A stretch of 10,022 nucleotides of DNA, from NCBI GenBank assembly GCA_004151065.3, contig NWUY0300033377.1, positions 49,528 to 59,549 on the forward strand, written 5' to 3'. The DNA comes from Larix sibirica. Lineage: Eukaryota > Streptophyta > Pinopsida > Pinales > Pinaceae. The notes beneath the pieces are model-generated. The model was not told the DNA's origin. It made no database searches and worked only from the letters and a program-made list of their open reading frames with translations. The position numbers were made by a program, and so were the translations under genes. Of the stretch, positions 1-7,260 are shown one piece after another. How positions within the stretch are numbered: the first letter of the stretch is position 1; the number at the start of each line of letters is the position of its first letter.

Positions 1-249
1 GGAGCATGATGATTGTTGTTTAAAAGTATTCATTATCATATTAAAATGTTGCATGCTGAGTGTTGGAGCATGCTGATTGTTGTTTAAAAGTATTCATTCT
101 CATATTAAAATGTTGCATGCCAAGTGTTTGGAGCATGTTGATTGTTGTTTGAAAGTATTCTCTTCATATTAAAAATGTTGCATGATGAATGTTAAAGCAT
201 GCTAAATATAGTTTGATAGTAGTCATTTTACATTAAATATGTTGTATGC
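1..249. repeat. Tandem repeat, about 64-bp unit, 3.9 copies
   Basis: Four consecutive units begin at 1, 65, 130 and 194 with GGAGCATG (AAAGCATG in the last). Each carries a GATTGTTGTTTAAAAGTATT-like core, a CATATTAAAATGTTGCATG segment and an AGTGTT-like tail. Units 1 and 2 are nearly identical, unit 3 has a few indels, and unit 4 is clearly diverged and shorter, so the array decays to the right. The window starts exactly at a unit boundary, so more copies may lie outside. It could be a minisatellite, or a subrepeat inside an LTR or leader of an element cut by the window edge. No coding potential is seen. Confidence 0.9.
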
Positions 250-770
250 ATTGGAATCGACATGCATTAGTTATGTTACTAATTGATTTTACATTTACAT
301 GCGGTATTCATTGGTTATGTTATATATGGGATGATTACGCAAGGATTTGGTTGTATTGATGGCGCGGGGCTTAATCTTTGTGAACATAAACCTTTAAAAC
401 TCTGGTATGTGCCCTAGAGCATAGACGGTCAAGTCTAGAGTACAGTCCTGGGCTAGCAGAGACACCACAGCCAGGTAAGTGGTTAGAACACGAGATGTGT
501 TTAGGTAGGAGCACTACCTTATGTAGGATAAATGCAGCAACCACTAAGGCTGTGTGTGATTGGTTATGGCGACGAGACTTAAAACTCACTATCCTATTTG
601 TGGATCACCATGCCCAGCTCGGGGGTGGACTACGGACGGACTAAGTAGAATTCGTCGAAGATTCTACGGTTGGGTGCAGCGTTGCATTGCCCTAAGTAAT
701 TCCCATTAAGAATATTTGATGAATAATAATAAGATAATATATATTATGCGATTTGTGGAAAAGCATCTAA
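250..770. other. Non-coding stretch with a less AT-rich block
   Basis: No gene is supported here. Bases 359-700 are visibly richer in G and C than either flank (for example CATGCCCAGCTCGGGGGTGG near 610-629) and have an abrupt return to AT-rich sequence after about 710. The block may be an LTR or leader fragment of an unrecognised retroelement, but no TG/CA boundary, primer-binding site or polymerase motif was found. A minus-strand open frame of 72 codons (371-589) shows no recognisable motif and is treated as chance. No tRNA or 5S rRNA signature could be made to fit. Confidence 0.5.
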
Positions 771-1530
771 TATTTTTAGAGCATAAAGTTATAATTAGTA
801 GTAGTAATGATTGATACAAGTGTGATGAAGCCAGGTAGAAGAAAGCGGGGAGAAAACTCTCTTTCAGTTATGTCAACTGGTAAGAAAAGTATGCTTAGTG
901 AAACTAAGGTAATCTTTGATATATCTCTTATCTTGATACTAGTAAAGAGGAAAGAGATAGGATTACTCAAATATTCTATCTTTAATAGTATCCTGGTAAT
1001 GTAAGGGAAGAGTATTTTCTTATGTCTAATGGTTGCACATGTATTGGAAATTATGTCTAATGCATGAGCATATGATTAGAGATGTGATAGAGAAATGAAT
1101 GTACTTGGGTTTGAAGTAACATTGTGCATCTGGGTGTTTTCTACATTTTAATGTTTAAACCTTATGTGGATAAAGAGTAAGTCATTTTGTGATTTGAAAG
1201 AATGAACTAATAGTAAGGACAATTACAATTGTAATATAGGTTTCTTACAATATGTATTCATGAATGTTGACACATGTAAAAGAATTTGTGAAAAGAGACT
1301 CGTGATGGTATTCACTTTGTGAGAGATGTTAAGGAGGATAGATCATAACTAAATTCTCTTAAGCTATAATTATACCTCTTGATACAATCTATTGTTGACA
1401 TAATGTTTAATGGAGAAAAACAACGACATGTCATCATATTGAGAGATAAGTGTATATCTTTGTTTACATTGACTTATGATGAGGTTAATCGTAAGCTTTC
1501 ATGTTTCTAATGTTTAGTTGATTCTTGTTA
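771..1530 (+). pseudogene. Possible heavily eroded Copia pol relic
   Basis: This is a weak call. The plus frame at 807-1004 contains MLSETKVIFDISLILILV, which loosely resembles the GAG-pre-integrase stretch of Copia polyproteins (L-[ST]-[DE]-V-K-x-x-P-x-[LI]-x-x-N-L-[IL]-S-V). Around 1303-1350 one frame reads DGIHFVRDVKED, reminiscent of the [YH]HF[IV]RD motif near the end of Copia RNase H. That piece lies about 190 bp before a polypurine tract and LTR, the right order and distance for a Copia 3' end. Between the two pieces every frame is broken and nothing is recognisable, so large deletions or chance are both possible. What is seen is only the two short similarities and their placement; the family assignment is inference. 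An opposing minus-strand frame at 776-970 looks like a shadow. Confidence 0.2.
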
Positions 1531-1542
1531 AAGAAAAGGGAG
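1531..1542 (+). promoter_or_regulatory. Polypurine tract abutting LTR
   Basis: Twelve purines, AAGAAAAGGGAG, sit immediately before TGTTAAGG. In LTR retrotransposons a tract like this primes plus-strand DNA synthesis and directly precedes the 3' LTR. The A-rich then G-rich form ending in GGGAG followed by TGTT is common in plant Copia elements. Its exact abutment on a TG dinucleotide is the main reason for placing the LTR start at 1543. Confidence 0.55.
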
Positions 1543-1897
1543 TGTTAAGGGAATGTGACATCTAGATGTGATACAATAAAGGTATGACACAAGTTGTCTA
1601 AATGTTATTTAATTATGGTAAGTGAATTGATATCATAATTATTAACTAAGTACCTTTGCATAAAATAGGTATATTTGATTATACTAGAGAAAGAATTAAG
1701 ACATATGAATGTTTATTCTTAAGTAGCGATTGTCTTGTGTGAAATTCTATGTCACATTAATGAGACTAATGTTTCATCTATTACTGATTGAGAGAGGTCA
1801 ATTCCAAAAGGAATGAGACTTATCAAGTGTGTTAAATAAAAACAAAATTTTTACCCCATTTCCTTTAGAATGTGATGAGGATTTTGGGTATATTACA
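1543..1897 (+). mobile_element. Short LTR (about 355 bp), Copia-like
   Basis: The segment starts TGTTAAGG and ends TATTACA, giving the TG...CA ends of an LTR. It is preceded directly by a polypurine tract and followed two bases later by a tRNA-Met-type primer-binding site. A length near 355 bp is normal for plant Copia LTRs. A polypurine tract on the left marks a 3' LTR, while a primer-binding site on the right marks a 5' LTR, so it may be the shared middle LTR of two fused copies, or one of the two signals may be fortuitous. No second copy of this LTR was found in the window, so the boundaries cannot be confirmed by comparison. The terminal inverted repeat is minimal (TGT/ACA). Confidence 0.5.
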
Positions 1898-1899
1898 AA

Positions 1900-1912
1900 T
1901 GGTATTAGAGCT
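1900..1912 (+). promoter_or_regulatory. Primer-binding site, initiator tRNA-Met type
   Basis: TGGTATTAGAGCT matches the usual plant LTR-retrotransposon primer-binding site TGGTATCAGAGC with a single C-to-T difference. That site pairs with the 3' end of initiator tRNA-Met, which primes minus-strand DNA synthesis. It lies two bases after an LTR-type CA end, the expected spacing. Just downstream, GAGCC TATTTG GGCTC (1928-1943) can form a small hairpin. Confidence 0.65.
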
Positions 1913-2139
1913 TAAGTTTCAACACTCGAGCCTATTTGGGCTCAGCATGAGGTATGAAATTATAAAGTGAGGTAATACTGTTATGCTCCATTCTTTATTA
2001 TACTGGCTATAGTACTCAAGGAGTAGCATTCTCCTAGTAAGATTGTATGGTATCTTGGATAAATGATAGAGATACAATCATTTTATGGAACACATGTTAA
2101 AGCTGTGGTATCCTAAAGTAGTAAATTGTTTGGTTGTGA
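1913..2139 (+). other. Leader-like sequence after primer-binding site
   Basis: This stretch follows the primer-binding site, where the untranslated leader and start of gag would be expected. No gag reading frame or zinc-knuckle motif is visible, and stops occur in all plus frames. It is probably either a truncated leader or unrelated sequence joined by deletion to the gypsy fragment that follows. Confidence 0.35.
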
Positions 2140-2236
2140 ATTATTTAGACAAGGTAGTAGACCGTGAATCCATTATTTAGACAAGGTAGTAGACCGTGAA
2201 TCCATTATTTAGACAAGCTAGTAGACAAGGTAGTAG
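2140..2236. repeat. Exact 32-bp tandem repeat at an element junction
   Basis: The 32-bp unit beginning ATTATTTAGACAAGGTAGTA and ending GACCGTGAATCC occurs without mismatch at 2140-2171 and 2172-2203. A partial third copy starts at 2204 (one change, GGTAG to GCTAG), and a further ACAAGGTAGTAG fragment lies at 2225-2236. The array stops exactly where gypsy integrase similarity starts. The identity of the units means the amplification is much younger than the decayed pol sequence beside it. Replication slippage at a deletion or recombination junction is a reasonable origin. Confidence 0.9.
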
Positions 2237-2816
2237 GGATAGCAGGGCACCAAAGGCGAAGGATTGGATACAGGAGAGTCAAGAAATCCTTCGAGTCCTT
2301 AAGAAAAAATTATAGGTGTCTCAAAATCAACAGAAGGTATATGCAGACAGGATCCGAACAAAGCACAACTTTGAGGTGGGAGACTTGGTGTTTCTAATAC
2401 TGCAACCTTATCGTTAGTCCTAACTGAAGAAAAGTGTTGAGAAAAATTGAAGCCTCGCTTCTACAGGCCATAGAGAGTGGTCAGGATGGTTGGAGAGGTG
2501 TCATATGAGGTGGAGATTCCAGAGTGGAGCAAGATTCACAATGTGTTCCATGTATCATTCCTCAAGAAGGTATAGGACAACAGGTCACAACCTGTATAGA
2601 GTTACCCCCATTGGATGAGGAGAGGTAGTTGATTTTAGACCCGGAGGAGATCCAGGATGTACGATAGAGGAGATTAAGAAACCGTGTGGTACAAGAGTAC
2701 CTGGTCAGGAGGATGCTACTTGGAAGAGTGAGAAAATTATGTAGCACTCCAACTTATAGTTTCTTTAGAACAAGCAATTTCAGGAAGGAAGGATTGTCAT
2801 GTCCCCTTCCGGATGA
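2235..2816 (+). pseudogene. Ty3/gypsy pol 3' end: integrase C-terminus and chromodomain (degenerate)
   Basis: This is the best recognised coding relic. Following the frame with two shifts, it reads APKAKDWIQESQEILR, then VSQNQQKVYADRIRT and FEVGDLVFL (the GPY/F-type integrase tail), KPRFYRP, KIHNVFHVSFLKK (2534-2569), ELPPLDEE, then a chromodomain-like RRLRNRVVQEYLVR (2668-2709) and EDATWKSEKIM (2709-2741). It ends MSPSG-stop at 2799-2816, inside the start of the 3' LTR. In the intact protein this part binds DNA and histone marks and guides integration. It is broken by ten internal stops (2313, 2415, 2421, 2471, 2573, 2626, 2665, 2742, 2757, 2766), frameshifts near 2443-2447 and 2573-2578, and a small deletion at 2709 that removes the segment between the two chromodomain halves. 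Protease, reverse transcriptase, RNase H and the integrase core are absent from the window, so the element is 5'-truncated. The plant chromovirus assignment rests on these motifs. Confidence 0.9.
2782..2793 (+). promoter_or_regulatory. Polypurine tract of the gypsy element
   Basis: AGGAAGGAAGGA lies one base before the LTR start TGTCATG. It overlaps the last pol codons, so the coding sequence runs through the plus-strand primer and about 20 bases into the LTR, an arrangement typical of this kind of plant gypsy element. Confidence 0.75.
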
Positions 2817-2919
2817 CCACCTTGGAGACGAATTATTAGACTATCTAGTTCCCGTAGGCTATAGTCGAGAAAGCAGGGAATTAATTAATTATTAAATGTC
2901 ACCTAGGCTTAGAGTGTTT

Positions 2920-3082
2920 TATAAAGTGACAATAATAATTCATTTCTAAAGTGACTTTACAATAATAATTAATTTCTTAAGTGACTTTATAAAAAGTCAC
3001 TTTAGCTTAAAAGTGATAGAAAAAGTGCAAAGGGCGTTCAAATGGAAATTAAAAGGAAAAAATGTTATTTTCTCCATAAAGT
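2920..3082. repeat. AAGTGAC/GTCACTT repeat cluster in U3
   Basis: Five copies of (T)AAAGTGAC(TTTA) or its reverse complement occur at about 2921-2930, 2947-2958, 2979-2988, 2993-3002 and 3077-3088. The first three are direct, two with the same AATAATAATT spacer after them, and the last two are inverted. Copies three and four form a perfect 10-bp stem with a four-base loop (2979-3002). They lie about 75-235 bp upstream of the TATA box, where transcription factor sites of an LTR promoter are expected. A regulatory role is inferred from position only. Confidence 0.8.
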
Positions 3083-3155
3083 CACTTTAAAAATATTTGA
3101 ATGAGAGAATTGGTCAAGGGGAAGTTGAAGAGTCACAAGGGGTAAAACGGGAAAA

Positions 3156-3163
3156 TATAAAAA
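3156..3163 (+). promoter_or_regulatory. TATA box of the gypsy LTR
   Basis: TATAAAAA followed by GGGC lies about 360 bp into the LTR, in the same orientation as pol. Transcription would be expected to start about 30 bp downstream, near 3185-3195, which would define the U3/R boundary. Confidence 0.6.
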
Positions 3164-3811
3164 GGGCATGAGAGCTCATTGTCTCCATTCTTGTCAATTG
3201 CATTTTTCGAAAATAAAAAGCTCTTAAGATTTGGATTTATCTTGGGCGAAACCCTAAGAGAGAGGGATTGATTTCAGTGGTGAGACTATCCACTCTAGTC
3301 AGTAGTGGGGGAAGATCAATCTAGTATTTCCTTGGTGCTTCATCATCATCAACATATTTTCCAATATTCGTTTCAAATCTGAGTTATTAAATAGGTTCAG
3401 TCAATGAGGGCACACTTGTAGAAGAGTATCCTTGATTCCTGGAGCAGAGATTGAATCTCTTTCTTTGTGGTGAAGGGCGCACTGTAGAACAAGGAAGGAA
3501 CTTCCCTTTCAAGGAGATAACACTATCCAAGATGGTGCACTCAGCGTTTTAGTTGCCTTTGTGGAGAAGTACCAAAACAAGTTGCACCATACAAGAGAGT
3601 CATTTAATTTCAAGAGTCTTATCTTTCACTGCTGAAATGTTATCATTGATACTCTGCCCAAAATTTTGCCATCTGAAGGGATGTATAGTGTTTTCGTGGT
3701 GCATTAAGCTACAGGATAGAGCTGGGACAAGTTATCAACTATTTCAGTTTGTATTAGATCTCATCTGTGTGATTTAAGGTGGTTGGAAGTTGATAATATT
3801 TATTGTTGACA

Positions 3812-4448
3812 AAGTCCTCTTCAAGCTAGGCATCTCCATCATCTTCAACATTTATCTTCTCTTCCATTCAGCCTTATCATTTCCTGTAGCAGCATGGGTT
3901 TGTATTATTCACTGTGAAAAAGTGGGAAGGAAGTCATATCTTATCTAGTGGAGAGCAACAGTACCTTGAAGCTTTTCTTCTTGTCTTGCGGTGGCAACAA
4001 TTAATGCAATGGTTTTTCCATCATTTCTAGGCATGTACCTTGTTTGAATTAAATAATGAGATCTGAAATTTGTTCTTCTTTTTATGGTTGTATGTGTAGT
4101 AAAGTTAATTGTTGTTAAATCATTGTGTAAGCATAAATACTCGGGATGAAAATATATCATACATTGTCATAAAACTCCCTGATAAACTTTATCCACAAAC
4201 TTTAACAGTCATTGTACACCTACAACGGTAAACACCTTAACTGTTTGAAAAAATCTTCAAGCCAAAAGTAAGTAAGCTACATTTGTGTTGTCAAGCATAG
4301 CTGTTGGTTGGAGTTCATATTATACAATATACAGTAGTATGACGTCAAGGTTCACAAATAGTGCTGAGTTGTTAAGACAAGATTAGTTCAGATTGCCTTG
4401 GGAATCTTATAGGCTCCTAGATGGAACGCCCTAGGGGATTTGAAAGCA
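3812..4448. other. No recognisable feature
   Basis: Unique-looking AT-rich sequence. I see no coding motif, LTR boundary, tRNA or clear repeat. The minus-strand open frame at 3945-4160 (71 codons) has no recognisable domain. Part of this stretch could still be the U5 end of the gypsy LTR if the true end lies beyond 3811. Confidence 0.4.
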
Positions 4449-5150
4449 CTTGACACATGGAAAGTTATTACACTTTTGGAGGGGTGTCCTAACTTTGGGA
4501 GTGGTTATCTTTTGACAAAGTGCTCATAATCAGTCTATTTCAATGACGTTAGATGTAGAGTGGCCATGGGATTTATGAATAGTGGTTATAATAGAAAATC
4601 CGATAGATAGTGGGAAAGTTAGAAATTTCAAAATTGTCGCCTTGAGGCACTCATCAGTTTTTCATTTTCCACTCGATTTAAGGAGCGCACCACCTTGGAT
4701 GCTTGAACGTTTTGATGATTTCGAGACAACATTAATAAATGATTAGGGTGGAGAACACTTGGTCAATCATTCAAAGGAGGGGTGTCCTTTAACCATTTTG
4801 GAGGTGGTTGGTACTAATTACATTGTTTATTCATTGTTGAAACGTTTTCATGGAGCTAGGTACCTGTAGCAGGTGGATCTAACCAAGTCCATTGGTTGAG
4901 AACACTTGGTCAATCACTCAAAGGAGGGGTGTCCTTTAACCATTTTGGAGGTGGTTGGTAGTTTATTCATTGTTGAAACTTTTTCGTGGAGTTAGGTACT
5001 TGTTGAAGGTGGATCTAACCAACTCCATTACATTGTTTATTCATTGTTGAAACTTTTCCATGGAGTTAGGTACTTGTAGCAGGTGGATCTAACCAAATCG
5101 ATTTGTTTATTATTGTTGAACTCTTCTCATAGAGTTGGTTAAATGAGAAC
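4449..5150. repeat. Compound direct repeats (modules A and B) upstream of a TATA box
   Basis: Module A (63 bp, starting GAGAACACTTGGTCAATCA and containing GGAGGGGTGTCCTTTAACC) occurs at 4751-4813 and 4898-4960 with one mismatch. A much older copy with GGAGGGGTGTCCTAACTTT lies at about 4449-4509. Module B (60 bp, starting TTTATTCATTGTTGAAAC and ending AGGTGGATCTAACCA) occurs at 4826-4885, 4962-5022 and 5036-5095, with a decayed fourth copy near 5104-5150. The order is A0, A1-B1, A2-B2, B3, B4, so an A-B block of about 147 bp was duplicated and B was copied again. Amplified modules ahead of a TATA box are typical of LTR U3 enhancers, but no LTR ends or retroelement genes are seen, so the family is unknown. 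Confidence 0.85.
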
Positions 5151-5284
5151 TATTATTTATTATTTCTTTTGGAGAAAAAAGTAGATCTAACCACTAGTTT
5201 GGTATTTATAAAAAAAATAGTTAAGCAAATAGTGGATCTTGAAAGGAAAATTATTATTTTATTGCAAACGAAGTTGAACTACAC

Positions 5285-5292
5285 TATATATA
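5285..5292 (+). promoter_or_regulatory. TATA box, candidate promoter downstream of the A/B repeats
   Basis: CTATATATACAAAC is a good plant TATA context. It lies about 135 bp after the decayed last B module, and a start site would be expected near 5315-5325. Downstream, GTGAAGGTAAGG (5386-5397) resembles a splice donor, but no exon with coding character could be found on either side. It is more likely an LTR promoter than the promoter of a cellular gene. Confidence 0.35.
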
Positions 5293-5299
5293 CAAACTA

Positions 5300-7058
5300 G
5301 CTCTTCCTCGTCCATTTTCATGGTTGGATTTTTAAAGTTCCTCCTTCCTTGGAGCGTAATGAATATTTTCTTCTTAGAGCATATGTGAAGGTAAGGGTTT
5401 TTTCCTTCTATATGTGTGGATGTATAGATCTAAATTGTTGCTATGTGAATCTCTAAATGCTTGGGGGTGAAAATATACGGTATTAAAGATAAGATGAAGA
5501 GTTGAGTTGCTACCCTTCAAGTGGATTAGGTTTGTATATTTTTTATTTCCCCTTAATCTAATTATTTCATTAAGAAAACAAGTTAGGTATGTAATTGTTG
5601 AAATTCTTGCTTAGTGAACATCCCAATGAAATGTAAATCTTGAATAATCATTGAAAGTATAATCAATCTACTCTTTCTTTCCACATATTTTATGATAATT
5701 TCTAGCCAAATTTGAAGTGAAGTTCACATGTTGATTTGCTCTCATTTTACCCTCAATACATATGAGTAAATCAACCCTATTGGATTAGCCTTTGGATCCA
5801 TTTTCCCCTATTAGTATAGGAACTAATCTCTAGATCTCTCCATCACTTCTATATTTTATACTACACTCCTTTTGTTAAGGCTTATTCTCATTGTGCCACA
5901 TTAAGCCTCAATGATATAGCCTTAGTAATCTTATGTAGGGATACACTCCTTGAGTTGGAGAAGATCCAAACTAAAGTGGAAGAGGGGTGGTGAGGTGATA
6001 GTGTCATCCCTCTTAGTTACCTTTGGGTTAGCATTAACATTTTGGGATTTAATTTCATATTCTAATTCAGGAGGTAACACTTTCAATATGGGGTGGTTGT
6101 TGTAGACCAAGAATTTCTATCATTTGTTGTTTGCTTACATGTAGAAGTACATGCCTACATATCGATGCATTTGTTTACAAGTAAAGCTAATCTCATGAGT
6201 AGATATTAACTCATAGGTACATGACGTTATTTGCTAGGATGTTAGATCAATAACCTTTGGTTTGAGTGTTGTCTTGTTGAAAAGGAATGAGGAACTAGTA
6301 GGCATAGATGGTAGCTTGGATATTGTTATAACCAAACCTATGTGCTAAAAATGATAGCAATGATAGTTGCACAAGCCAGTGTAGGTATTTAAGTTAAATG
6401 AACACTTAGGGGGAGAAAATACCACATCAATCTAAGAAGACAATCCTAGTTAGGAAAAGACTTTGATGTTAGTTGGGGCCCATCAAACAATATTGTTCCA
6501 CATTGGCAAGCCGCTTAGTAGGGTGCCTAAGGCAATCCAAATACTACAAAAACCTTCTTATTTTCCTCATTTCACCATTATTCTCATCTTTTTTCATACA
6601 TGGGCATTTGTTATGCTATTCCTAGGTCTTTGAGGCAAAGAGGAGAGAAAAATCCTTGCAAGGGAAGACCTTTCATTTTGAGATCATCACGAGCCATTTA
6701 TGATCCATTTAAGTCAGATTTATCAGAATTTGAGGAAAGCAACCTTCCTATTATGCTGATTTGTGATTTTTTTCTAACAATCAAGGAGGGTAGTTTGCAT
6801 ACCTAGGGAAATGATTTGCATGTGTGTGTGTGACCTTTGTTTATGTTATAACAAGGGAAACAACTTGCATTTATTGCTATATTTTTCATAATGAACTACA
6901 TTTTGGGGGTCACAATCTACTAGGGAAGTACTATGATAGTATGATCTGTCAATTTAGAGACAACTAGTAAAGAAACTATTAGGACTTGTTGATATTGAAC
7001 TATGGTTTGCATATATATTGAAATTGGGATTGTGACATGTATATTTGGAAAGATTCTT
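5300..7058. other. Long stretch without recognisable genes
   Basis: All frames are heavily interrupted and I recognise no domain. Points seen: GGGGGAGAAAA at 6409-6419 is polypurine-tract-like but is not followed by a clean LTR start. TTGTTCCACATTGGCAAG at 6493-6510 resembles the TCCCACATTGG motif found in many plant LTRs. A 68-codon plus-strand open frame at 6600-6806 follows a pyrimidine-rich run (6545-6600) but matches no family I know. A short TG run lies at 6822-6832. This is probably old transposon sequence decayed beyond recognition. Confidence 0.4.
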
Positions 7059-7119
7059 TGTAGTGACCTTGATCAAAATAACTAATGTTTAATAAATTTT
7101 CCATCCTCGAGACGTTAGA

Positions 7120-7138
7120 TTTTGGGGTTACCCCAAAA
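7120..7138. repeat. 19-bp near-perfect palindrome near the LTR start
   Basis: TTTTGGGGT-T-ACCCCAAAA has 9-bp arms around one central base. It lies about 60 bp inside the proposed LTR start. The corresponding place in the right copy (about 7815-7832) reads AGCTACTCCAAAAG, so only the right arm survives there. It could be a protein-binding site or a hairpin; nothing more is shown by the sequence. Confidence 0.75.
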
Positions 7139-7210
7139 ATGTTCACACCGTATTTAAGGGTGTTTCATGAGATTTTGGGTACACGGTGAATGATCATCCC
7201 CTTAATGGTC

Positions 7211-7260
7211 CATCATGGATTTTCACAAGGGGTATCTGTGATGGATTTTCACTTTGGAGA
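7211..7260 (+). repeat. Short direct repeat inside the U3 unit, left copy
   Basis: ATGGATTTTCAC occurs at 7215 and 7241 (26 bp apart), with related flanks. The right U3 copy has the matching pair at 7896 and 7925 (29 bp apart, the first reading ATGGATTTGCGC). Because both large copies carry the pair, the small duplication predates the large one. Confidence 0.7.

Larger units (their letters stand above)
2795..3811 (+). mobile_element. 3' LTR of the Ty3/gypsy element (right end uncertain)
   Basis: The LTR begins TGTCATGTCCCC directly after the polypurine tract and the end of pol. Its U3 carries repeated AAGTGAC motifs, then a TATA box at 3156, then an AATAAA at 3212 that could act as a poly(A) signal. 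The right end is not fixed. TGTTGACA at 3804-3811 is the best candidate because ACA-type ends and TGACA mirror the TGTCA start, which would give an LTR of about 1.0 kb, but the true end could be earlier or later. No partner 5' LTR or target-site duplication can be seen in the window. Two plus-strand open frames inside it (2686-2895, partly an out-of-frame read of pol, and 3553-3777) show no domain and are not counted as genes. Confidence 0.7.

Noticed and set aside
1-249. CRISPR-like or centromeric array
   Set aside because: Units are contiguous without spacers, diverge steadily, and are only 64 bp long with four copies, so a simple minisatellite or LTR subrepeat is enough.
371-589. 72-codon minus-strand open frame
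   Set aside because: It falls in the less AT-rich block, where stops are rarer by composition. No motif, no neighbours and no supporting signals.
480-700. Possible tRNA or 5S rRNA gene (TAAGTGGTTAGAAC and GGGTGCAGCGTTGCAT)
   Set aside because: No B-box (GGTTCRANYCC), no cloverleaf pairing, and no match to the conserved internal 5S promoter could be found.
922-959. Inverted repeat TATCTCTT / AAGAGATA with a 22-base loop
   Set aside because: An 8-bp arm in AT-rich sequence is expected by chance, and nothing nearby suggests a terminator, MITE or RNA gene.
2562-2895. Open frames at 2562-2747 (minus) and 2686-2895 (plus)
   Set aside because: The minus frame is antisense to the gypsy pol relic. 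The plus frame matches pol only for EYLVR and then reads out of frame through the deletion and into the LTR.
3553-3777. 74-codon plus-strand open frame
   Set aside because: It lies in the probable R/U5 part of the gypsy LTR, and its composition and sequence suggest no protein family.
4138-5482. Similarity between AATACTCGGGATGAAAATAT (about 4136) and ATGCTTGGGGGTGAAAATAT (about 5456)
   Set aside because: It covers only about 20-25 bases with several mismatches and does not extend either way, so chance is sufficient.
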